Shown here: positions 1 to 6,876 of the stretch, piece by piece | Layout: every line of letters begins with the position of its first letter | Numbering within the stretch: the first letter of the stretch is position 1 | Assembly: GCA_035517595.1 (NCBI GenBank) | Contig: DATIYN010000161.1 | Location: forward strand, 1 to 6,876 | Length of the DNA: 6,876 bases | Reading direction: 5' to 3' | Origin: RBG-16-66-20 sp035517595 | Lineage (GTDB): Bacteria; Pseudomonadota; Gammaproteobacteria; Burkholderiales; SG8-39 | Made by a program: the position numbers and the translations under genes | The notes under the pieces: model-generated | Database searches by the model: none | The model's input: the letters and a program-made list of their open reading frames with translations, nothing else | Told to the model about the DNA's origin: nothing

Positions 1-331
1 TGGCGCGGCTGTCCGAGAGCATGTATTCGTAATCCTTCGGCGTGAGCAGCGTGTTCACTGCGACCGGCACGATGCCGGCCTTGATCGCGCCGAGGAACGC
101 GACCGGCCAGTCGATGGAGTCGTGCATCGCGATCAGGATGCGGTCCTCCATGCGCAGGCCGAGCTGCAGCAGGTGGCTGCCGAAGCGGTCGACGCGCTCG
201 GCGAGCTCGGCGTAGCTGCACTGCCCCGCATCGTCGATATACGCCGTCTTGGCGCCGCGCCCGGCGGCGAGGTTGCGGCCGACGAGGTCGTCGGCCGCGT
301 TGTAGTCGCGCGGAATGACGGGCGAGTTCAT
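1..331 (-). CDS. bclA: Benzoate-CoA ligase, N-terminal part (runs off the left edge)
   Basis: Cytoplasmic acyl-CoA synthetase (ANL superfamily) that activates benzoate to benzoyl-CoA using ATP and CoA, the entry step of the box pathway. Only the first 110 residues are present. The ATG at 331 is supported by a perfect AGGAGG four bases upstream. The protein starts MNSPVIPRDYNAADDLVGRN. At residues 31-46 it has YIDDAGQCSYAELAER, at 70-80 HDSIDWPVAFL, and at 81-96 GAIKAGIVPVAVNTLL. The DW-PVAFLGA-AG-VPVAVNTLL pattern is characteristic of benzoate-CoA ligases rather than of generic acyl-CoA synthetases. The AMP-binding P-loop and the C-terminal domain lie outside the window, so substrate specificity rests on this N-terminal similarity and on the adjoining box genes. 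It lies 25 bp downstream of the flavodoxin on the same strand and is probably co-transcribed with it. A related aryl-CoA ligase (for example for 2-aminobenzoate) is less likely. Confidence 0.9.
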   Translation of the reverse strand, partial: MNSPVIPRDYNAADDLVGRNLAAGRGAKTAYIDDAGQCSYAELAERVDRFGSHLLQLGLRMEDRILIAMHDSIDWPVAFLGAIKAGIVPVAVNTLLTPKDYEYMLSDSRA

Positions 332-335
332 GTCT

Positions 336-341
336 CCTCCT
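336..341 (-). promoter_or_regulatory. Shine-Dalgarno site of the benzoate-CoA ligase gene
   Basis: Read on the minus strand, the sequence before the ATG at 331 is CAGGAGGAGAC. It contains a perfect AGGAGG with a 4-nt spacer, or the shifted GGAG 3' of it. It is among the strongest ribosome binding sites in the window, and it fixes the start of the ligase. The flavodoxin upstream on the same transcript has none. Confidence 0.75.
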
Positions 342-356
342 GCCGGAATTCTAGCT

Positions 357-842
357 TCAGGCGATATCCGCGGATGCAACTTCCTTCGCGAGCGCGAGCC
401 AGCCCTCGCCCCACTCGGTGGCCCTCTCCTCGGGCAGCACGCCCGAGGAGGCGTCGTGCTGCACGCGCTCGCCGACGCGCCGCGCGCCGAGCCCGGCGAG
501 CAGCTCGTCGAAGCGCTTGCCGCCGAAGTTGAAGGTCTCGGCATAGGTGCGGTCGCCCAGGCCGAACACGCCGTAGCGCACGCGCGAGAGGTCGGGACGC
601 TTCGCCTTCAGGCGCTCGTAGAAGGCCTTGGCGTTGTCCGGCACGTCGCCCTGCCCGTAGGTCGAGGTCACGACGAGGAACACGCCTTCGCGCGCGAACA
701 CTCCCTCGTCCAGCTTGTCCATGAGGAGCGTCTCGACCTGCACGCCGCCGCCGTCCCCGCCGTCGTCCCACAGCAGCTCGAGCTCCTGCGCGACGAGCTG
801 AGCCGTCCCCGTCATCGTGCCGACCAGGAGCGTGACTTTCAT
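357..842 (-). CDS. Short-chain flavodoxin (MioC/CysJ-like) in the box cluster
   Basis: Small cytoplasmic FMN electron carrier, 161 residues from the ATG at 842. Residues 1-8 (MKVTLLVG) form the first beta strand, followed by the phosphate-binding loop GTMTGTAQ (8-15). The loop STYGQGDVPDNA (60-71) carries Tyr62, which would stack on the flavin. VFGLGDRTYAETFNFGGKRF (92-111) is the second flavin loop. The STYG-G--PDNA pattern resembles CysJ/MioC-type flavodoxin domains more than classical long-chain flavodoxins. A TTG at 851 and an ATG at 848 are in frame, but both lie on or right next to the predicted -10, so 842 is preferred. No Shine-Dalgarno sequence precedes it. It is divergent from boxR and lies upstream of the benzoate-CoA ligase on the same strand, so it should respond to benzoate. 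Possible roles, by inference, are electron delivery to the BoxB oxygenase system or protection against oxygen leakage; neither is shown by the sequence. Confidence 0.88.
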   Translation of the reverse strand: MKVTLLVGTMTGTAQLVAQELELLWDDGGDGGGVQVETLLMDKLDEGVFAREGVFLVVTSTYGQGDVPDNAKAFYERLKAKRPDLSRVRYGVFGLGDRTYAETFNFGGKRFDELLAGLGARRVGERVQHDASSGVLPEERATEWGEGWLALAKEVASADIA

Positions 843-850
843 TGACATCA

Positions 851-879
851 ACTATATTGCACCATAGAATTCCGGTCAA
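851..879 (-). promoter_or_regulatory. Sigma70-type promoter of the flavodoxin-ligase transcript
   Basis: On the minus strand, TTGACC (879-874) is followed after exactly 17 bp by TATAGT (856-851). Each hexamer matches the sigma70 consensus at five of six positions and the spacing is ideal. The expected transcription start is near 844-842, which is the A of the flavodoxin ATG or a base or two before it. The mRNA would therefore be leaderless or nearly so, which agrees with the absence of a ribosome binding site. The -10 lies inside one copy of the repeated element AACTATA(T/G)TGC. Confidence 0.6.
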
Positions 880-883
880 GCAC

Positions 884-889
884 TATAGT
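884..889 (+). promoter_or_regulatory. Candidate -10 element of the boxR operon promoter
   Basis: TATAGT at 884-889 matches TATAAT at five of six positions. Seven bases after its last base is position 896, the A of the boxR ATG, so this promoter predicts a leaderless boxR mRNA. No Shine-Dalgarno sequence precedes boxR, which agrees. No good -35 is seen 17 bp upstream (861-866 reads ACCATA). TTGCAC at 857-862 is a poor match with a 21-bp spacer. The plus-strand promoter is thus weaker on paper than the minus-strand one. Confidence 0.4.
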
Positions 890-895
890 TCATTC

Positions 896-1659
896 ATGAA
901 CGCCCCCCTGAACGCCGCGCAGCAGGAAGCGGCCTACCTCTCCCGGCTCGGCGACCGCGTGCGCGCCTGGCGCGCCGCCAACGCGATGACGCGCAAGGCG
1001 CTGGCCGCGGCCTCCGGCGTCTCCGAGCGCTATCTCGCCCAGCTCGAGGCCGGCCAAGGCAACATCTCGGTGCTGCTGCTGCGCAAGCTCGCGCGCGCGA
1101 TGAGCGTGGCGGTGGAAACCCTCGTGCGCGAGGCTCCGGACGACGCCCCGCTCGCGCAGCGCATCGCGCTCATCGGGCTGCGCGGCGCGGGCAAGTCCAG
1201 CCTCGGCTCGAAGCTCGCGGCCTCGCTCGGGCTGCCGTTCATCGAGCTCGACGCCGAGGTCGAGCGCGAGTCCGGCGCGCCGCTCGACGAGGTGTTCGCG
1301 ATGTACGGCCAGGACGGCTACCGGCGCTTCGAGCGCCGCGCGCTGGAGCGCGTGCTCGCCGCCAACGAGCGCGCGGTCATCGCCGCGGGCGGCAGCCTGG
1401 TCACGGACGCCGAGACCTACCGGCTGCTGCGCGAAAGCTGCCGCACGATCTGGCTGAAGGCCAGGGCCGAGGAGCACATGAACCGCGTGATGTCGCAGGG
1501 CGACCTGCGCCCGTTCAAGGGCCGCGCCGCGGCGATCGACGAGATCCGCCGCCTGCTGGCCGACCGCGACCGCCTGTACGCGCTCGCCGACGTCACGCTG
1601 GACACCACCGGGCGCACGCCGAGGGCCGCCCTCGAGGAGCTGAAGAGCAAGGTCAAGCC

Positions 1660-1663
<4 letters not shown>
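896..1663 (+). CDS. boxR: BoxR, benzoyl-CoA-responsive transcriptional regulator
   Basis: Repressor of the box genes, 255 residues. Residues 16-75 are an XRE-type helix-turn-helix domain with the signature GVSERYLAQLEAGQGNISVL (41-60). Residues 89-255 are a shikimate-kinase-like domain: Walker A GLRGAGKS (94-101), Asp119 in FIELDAE where shikimate kinases bind substrate, YRRFERR (142-148), AGGS (164-167) and LRPFKGR (204-210). In the BoxR/BzdR family this domain binds benzoyl-CoA as the signal and is not considered a shikimate-making enzyme. The third glycine of the kinase GGG motif is Ser167 here. The start is the ATG at 896. A TTG 18 codons upstream (842) would translate through the operators and is rejected. 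The stop overlaps the boxC start by ATGA (1660-1663). The linker between the two domains is only about 12-15 residues, which seems short for the family. Confidence 0.9.
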
Positions 1664-3246
<1,583 letters not shown>

Positions 3247-3250
3247 GCTC

Positions 3251-4663
<1,413 letters not shown>

Positions 4664-4691
4664 CCGGGAGCGCGCCGAGTTCTTCAACCGG

Positions 4692-5078
4692 ATGCTCGAA
4701 ACCGAGCGCGCCGGGGCGAAGGCGCTGGTGGTGCTCATGGAGGATCACGACCGCAAGGGCGAGGCCTGGACGGTGCTGCGCCAGGTGCAGGCCGACGAGG
4801 CGCACAACTGCGCGCTGATCGGCAAGCTTCTCGACGGCCTGCACGTGCCGCACAGCCACGCGACCGGCGAGTTCTACGGCAAGGCGGTCGCCGTGACGGG
4901 ACGCCGCGAGCGCATCGAGCTCCTCGTGCGCGGCCTGCACTGGGCGGTGAAGCGCTTCGACGAGGCGCTGCCGCGCCTGGACGACACGGCGCGCGAGCTG
5001 TTCGAGCGCATGCGGGCCTCGCACCAGCGCAGCATCGCCGCCTGCGAGAAGGTCGCGGGTAAACTCCCGAAGGGATGA
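4692..5078 (+). CDS. Small helical protein resembling the DUF6306 family, box-operon partner of unknown function
   Basis: 128 residues from the ATG at 4692, with no signal peptide or membrane segment, so probably cytoplasmic. It looks all-helical: LETERAGAKALVVLMEDHD (2-20), VQADEAHNCALIGKLLDGL (32-50), GEFYGKAVAVTGRRERIELL (59-78), a helix around WAVKRFDEALPRL (84-96) and RASHQRSIAACEK (108-120). The Glu and His residues (E3, E5, E36, H38, H111) are spaced like those of ferritin-like bundles, so metal binding is possible but unproven. The ERAGAK and DEAHNCAL patterns resemble DUF6306 proteins as I remember them; this needs a profile search. It sits 28 bp after boxB and overlaps the next gene by ATGA, so it belongs to the box operon. 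The frame stays open upstream of the ATG and encodes family-like residues (FTDRERAEFFNR), but no ATG, GTG or TTG was seen there, so the true start is uncertain. Confidence 0.75.
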   Translation: MLETERAGAKALVVLMEDHDRKGEAWTVLRQVQADEAHNCALIGKLLDGLHVPHSHATGEFYGKAVAVTGRRERIELLVRGLHWAVKRFDEALPRLDDTARELFERMRASHQRSIAACEKVAGKLPKG

Positions 5079-5662
5079 GCGGCCCCGCCCCGAATGTTTC
5101 GCGCCTGCGCGGCTTCGTGCAGGACATGACGCGCCTCGCCGAGCGCTGCGCCGGCGACGAGTCGCGCATGCTCGACGAGGGCGCCAAGCTGCTCAAGAAT
5201 CTCGTCGCGCACGACGACTGGCTGCCCGAGGCCTACGCCGCGCCCGCGCCCGAGTCCTACCGCCAGTACCTGCTGTACTGCGATCCGCTCGAGCGCTTTT
5301 CGGTGGTGAGCTTCGTCTGGATGCCGGGCCACCGCACGCCGATCCACGACCACACGGTCTGGGGGCTGGTCGGCGTCATGCGCGGCGAGGAGCTGTGCGA
5401 GGAGTTCTCGTCTGCCATCGAAAGAACGAACTCTCACAAAGTGGCTGCCGGCGACGTCGATCGCGTTTCCCCCAGCATCGGCGATATCCACGTGGTGTCG
5501 AACGCCGGCGCGAAGACCGCGGTGAGCATCCACGTCTACGGCGCGAACATCGGCGCGGTGAAGCGGCATACCTACGACCCGGCGACCGGCCAGCCCAGGG
5601 AGTTCGTCTCCGGCTACCACAACGCCGCCGTGCCGAACCTCTGGGACCGCTCGAAGGAGTAG
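5075..5662 (+). CDS. Cupin thiol dioxygenase (cysteine / 3-mercaptopropionate dioxygenase family)
   Basis: 195-residue cytoplasmic non-haem iron enzyme that oxidises a thiol to a sulfinate with O2. The cupin core is visible: FVWMPGHRTPIHDHTVWGL (80-98) supplies His91 and His93, GDIHVVS (136-142) supplies His139, and SIHVYG (151-156) carries the Ser151-His153-Tyr155 triad of the family. No cysteine lies between the HDH motif and residue 107, so the Cys-Tyr cross-link of mammalian cysteine dioxygenase is absent. The residue before YLLYCDPLERFSVVSF is Gln64, where mammalian cysteine dioxygenase has a carboxylate-binding Arg. This is the pattern of bacterial 3-mercaptopropionate dioxygenases, so that substrate is at least as likely as cysteine. 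Translation is coupled to the preceding gene through ATGA (5075-5078). A stretch at 5411-5440 (about 43% GC) encodes a loop, AIERTNSHK. Its role in a benzoate operon is unknown. Confidence 0.85.
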   Translation: MSGPAPNVSRLRGFVQDMTRLAERCAGDESRMLDEGAKLLKNLVAHDDWLPEAYAAPAPESYRQYLLYCDPLERFSVVSFVWMPGHRTPIHDHTVWGLVGVMRGEELCEEFSSAIERTNSHKVAAGDVDRVSPSIGDIHVVSNAGAKTAVSIHVYGANIGAVKRHTYDPATGQPREFVSGYHNAAVPNLWDRSKE

Positions 5663-5664
5663 CC

Positions 5665-5681
5665 GCGGCCCTAGTGGCCGC
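5665..5681. terminator. GC hairpin at the convergent gene junction, possible bidirectional terminator
   Basis: GCGGCC (5665-5670), a five-base loop CTAGT and GGCCGC (5676-5681) form a perfect 6-bp GC stem exactly where the thiol dioxygenase gene and the ankyrin gene end. The loop contains the ankyrin gene's stop codon. There is no T-run on either side, so it is not a classical intrinsic terminator. It may slow polymerase, protect 3' ends, or be a chance product of high GC. Confidence 0.3.
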
Positions 5682-6429
5682 CGTGCCTGCGGAGCATCTG
5701 CTCGATGGTGTGGAAATTCGCCGCCAGCGCGAGCCCGAGCGGCGTGGTACCGCCCGCGCTCTTCGCGTTGACGTCGGCGCCCTTCTCGATGAGGTATTCC
5801 GCGATTTCGGTGCGCCGGTACAGCACGGCCGTGTGCAGCGGCGTGGTGCCGCTCTTGGTGCGGCTGTTGACGTCGGCGCCGCGCTGCAGAAGCAGGCTGA
5901 CGAGCGGCATCTCGCCCTTCATCACCGCGTAATGCAGCGCCGACGCACCGGTGCCCGGGTCCTTCACCTCGACGTCCGCGCCCTGCTCGATCATCTTGAT
6001 CGCGGCCGCGTAGTCGCCGCGCGCGATCGCGGCGTGCAGGCTCTGCGTGGCGGCGGCGCTCGGAGTCGCCGCGACGGCTTGCGGCTGCTGCTGGGCGGCC
6101 TGCGGTTGCGGCGCCGGCGTGCCGGCGGGTTCCACGGCGGATCCGGAGACCGGCTGGGCATCCGGCGAGGCAGGCGGCGGCGGGGCGCCCGGCATCTCGC
6201 CCTCGCGCTGGCGCGCGCCGCCGAAAATCGACTCGAACAAGCCGCGCACGGCGTTGCCGATGGCCTCGATCGGATTGCCGGGCGACGACGGCGACCCCGA
6301 GGCCGGCGCTTGCGGCTGGGACGGCTGCTCCTGCGCGCGCAGCGCTGGCGCCGCGCCCAGCGCGAGCGCGACCCACACGGCGATCCACGGCCTGCGCTCC
6401 ATGCGCATCCCCCAACCCCCTTTGCGCAA
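5671..6429 (-). CDS. Exported ankyrin-repeat protein
   Basis: 252 residues from a TTG at 6429, or 245 from the ATG at 6408. The TTG is preferred because a perfect AGGAGG lies five bases upstream. The N-terminus has a Sec signal peptide: basic MRMERRP, the hydrophobic core WIAVWVALALGAAPAL, and a likely cleavage after ALRA before QEQPSQ. A Pro/Ala/Gln-rich low-complexity linker of about 90 residues follows, broken by a possible short amphipathic segment, GNPIEAIGNAVRGLFESIFG. The C-terminal third holds about four ankyrin repeats with the usual G-T-PLH-A and GADVN landmarks, for example SGTTPLHTAVLYRRTEIAEY and EKGADVNAKS; the last repeat is short. The mature protein would be periplasmic and bind another protein. 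No catalytic domain is seen. It converges on the box operon with an 8-bp gap and has no obvious link to benzoate metabolism. Confidence 0.85.
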   Translation of the reverse strand: MRKGGWGMRMERRPWIAVWVALALGAAPALRAQEQPSQPQAPASGSPSSPGNPIEAIGNAVRGLFESIFGGARQREGEMPGAPPPPASPDAQPVSGSAVEPAGTPAPQPQAAQQQPQAVAATPSAAATQSLHAAIARGDYAAAIKMIEQGADVEVKDPGTGASALHYAVMKGEMPLVSLLLQRGADVNSRTKSGTTPLHTAVLYRRTEIAEYLIEKGADVNAKSAGGTTPLGLALAANFHTIEQMLRRHGGH

Positions 6430-6434
6430 TAATA

Positions 6435-6440
6435 CCTCCT
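6435..6440 (-). promoter_or_regulatory. Shine-Dalgarno site that selects a TTG start for the ankyrin gene
   Basis: Minus-strand AGGAGG (6440-6435) is followed by TATTA and the TTG at 6429, an ideal 5-nt spacing. The ATGs at 6408 and 6402 are preceded only by a G-run. This favours the TTG. The same six bases on the plus strand read CCTCCT, directly in front of yciB, where a ribosome binding site would be expected but is missing. Confidence 0.55.
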
Positions 6441-6441
6441 A

Positions 6442-6876
6442 ATGAAATTCCTCTTCGACCTGTTACCGGTCGTCTGCTTCTTCGCCGTCTACTGGGTGAG
6501 CGACATCTACGTCGCGACGATCGCCGCGATCGCGGCGACGTTCGGCCAGGTCGCCTGGCTGCGGCTGCGCGGGCGCCGCGTGGAGCCCATGCTCTGGGTC
6601 AGCCTCGCGCTCATCGTGGTGTTCGGCGGCCTCACCCTTGTGCTGCAGGACAAGCGCTTCATCATGTGGAAGCCCACGGCACTCTACTGGTTCTTCGCGG
6701 CCGCACTCGCGGTTTCCGCGACGCTGTTCCGAAGGAACCTGATCCGCGCGATGCTCGAGAAGGAGCTGCGCGTGCCCGAGGCGGTCTGGGCGAAGCTCAA
6801 CTGGAGCTGGGTCGGCTTCTTCGCCGCGATGGGCTGCCTCAACCTCTACGTCGCGTTCAATTTCGAAGAAGCGACC
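6442..6876 (+). CDS. yciB: Septation protein A / inner-membrane protein YciB, 3'-truncated by the window
   Basis: 145 residues are present of a family that is usually about 180; the gene runs off the right edge with no stop. It is an integral inner-membrane protein linked to cell envelope synthesis and intracellular septation (YciB/IspZ family). The N-terminus MKFLFDLLPVVCFFAVYWVS is the family's signature start. Family landmarks that follow include VEPMLWVSLALIVVFGGLTL (47-66), WKPTALYWFFA (76-86), RNLIRAML (98-105), VWAKLNWSWVGFFA (115-128) and LNLYVAFNF (133-141). Five hydrophobic segments lie at about 3-18, 22-40, 50-67, 77-95 and 121-140. No Shine-Dalgarno sequence precedes the ATG. AATAAT at 6428-6433 is a possible -10 that would start transcription about two bases before the ATG. 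It is divergent from the ankyrin gene with only 12 bp between the starts. It is a housekeeping gene and marks the end of the box cluster. Confidence 0.93.
   Translation, partial: MKFLFDLLPVVCFFAVYWVSDIYVATIAAIAATFGQVAWLRLRGRRVEPMLWVSLALIVVFGGLTLVLQDKRFIMWKPTALYWFFAAALAVSATLFRRNLIRAMLEKELRVPEAVWAKLNWSWVGFFAAMGCLNLYVAFNFEEAT

Larger units (their letters stand above)
850..890. promoter_or_regulatory. Inverted pair of AACTATA(T/G)TGC elements, candidate BoxR operators
   Basis: The plus strand at 850-860 reads AACTATATTGC. The minus strand at 890-880 reads AACTATAGTGC. The two 11-mers differ at one position, face each other, and their centres are 30 bp apart, about three helical turns, so they lie on the same face of the DNA. 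The right copy also contains the perfect 8-bp palindrome ACTATAGT. Each copy contains the -10 hexamer of one divergent promoter, so a bound protein would block RNA polymerase on both sides. BoxR, encoded next door, is the obvious candidate. BoxR and BzdR are known as repressors released by benzoyl-CoA. The left copy runs into TGCA (858-861), the element reported for BzdR/BoxR operators; the right copy has only TGC. The site assignment is inference. Confidence 0.55.

Noticed and set aside
122..532. Plus-strand open frames across the benzoate-CoA ligase start and the flavodoxin gene
   Set aside because: They are antisense to genes with clear family motifs and their translations are Arg/Ala-rich without domains.
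842..895. Upstream TTG start that would lengthen BoxR by 18 residues
   Set aside because: The extension would be translated from the operator and promoter sequence and lies upstream of the predicted transcription start; the ATG at 896 gives a sensible N-terminus.
5665..5681. Hairpin at the convergent junction as a proven intrinsic terminator
   Set aside because: The stem is only 6 bp and no T-tract follows on either strand, so it is listed only as a possible terminator with low confidence.
4874..6415. Long minus-strand open frame of 513 codons opposite the DUF6306-like and thiol dioxygenase genes and running into the ankyrin gene
   Set aside because: Its translation is Arg/Ala-rich low complexity, it overlaps three better supported genes, and it is in a different frame from the ankyrin gene on the same strand.
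5395..6432. Plus-strand open frame of 345 codons across the thiol dioxygenase 3' end and antisense to the ankyrin gene
   Set aside because: It is out of frame with the cupin motifs, Arg-rich, and has no domain signature; it is a by-product of high GC.

Overview
The window is GC-rich (roughly 70% by eye) and carries the core of an aerobic benzoyl-CoA (box) pathway cluster, followed by two unrelated genes. The box genes, the style of the septation protein YciB at the right edge and the codon use together suggest a betaproteobacterium, probably Burkholderiales or a relative. No rRNA, tRNA, CRISPR array, insertion sequence or phage gene was seen. Every gap between genes is shorter than about 60 bases.

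Left arm (1-842, minus strand): the N-terminal 110 residues of a benzoate-CoA ligase, which continues off the left edge, preceded in the same transcript by a short-chain flavodoxin. A 53-bp divergent region (843-895) separates the flavodoxin from boxR. It holds two inverted copies of an 11-bp element, AACTATA(T/G)TGC. Each copy contains the -10 hexamer of one of the two divergent promoters, which makes them the best candidates for BoxR operators. Both promoters would start transcription at or within a few bases of the start codons, so leaderless mRNAs are possible.

Central operon (896-5662, plus strand): boxR (XRE helix-turn-helix fused to a shikimate-kinase-like domain), boxC (ring-opening lyase), boxB (di-iron benzoyl-CoA epoxidase), a small helical protein resembling the DUF6306 family, and a cupin thiol dioxygenase of the cysteine / 3-mercaptopropionate dioxygenase family. 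Junctions are tight (4-bp ATGA overlap, 4-bp gap, 28-bp gap, 4-bp ATGA overlap), so they are probably co-transcribed. Benzoate would be activated by the ligase, epoxidised by BoxB and cleaved by BoxC, with BoxR sensing benzoyl-CoA. The reductase BoxA and the aldehyde dehydrogenase BoxD are not in the window.

Right arm: a convergent minus-strand gene for an exported ankyrin-repeat protein (5671-6429), then, only 12 bp beyond its start, the divergent gene yciB (6442 to the right edge, incomplete). These look like chromosomal backbone and mark the right end of the box cluster.

The most interesting points are the mirrored promoter/operator region, the flavodoxin as a possible electron donor or oxidative-stress partner for the BoxB oxygenase, and the unexplained DUF6306-like / thiol dioxygenase pair at the tail of the box operon.
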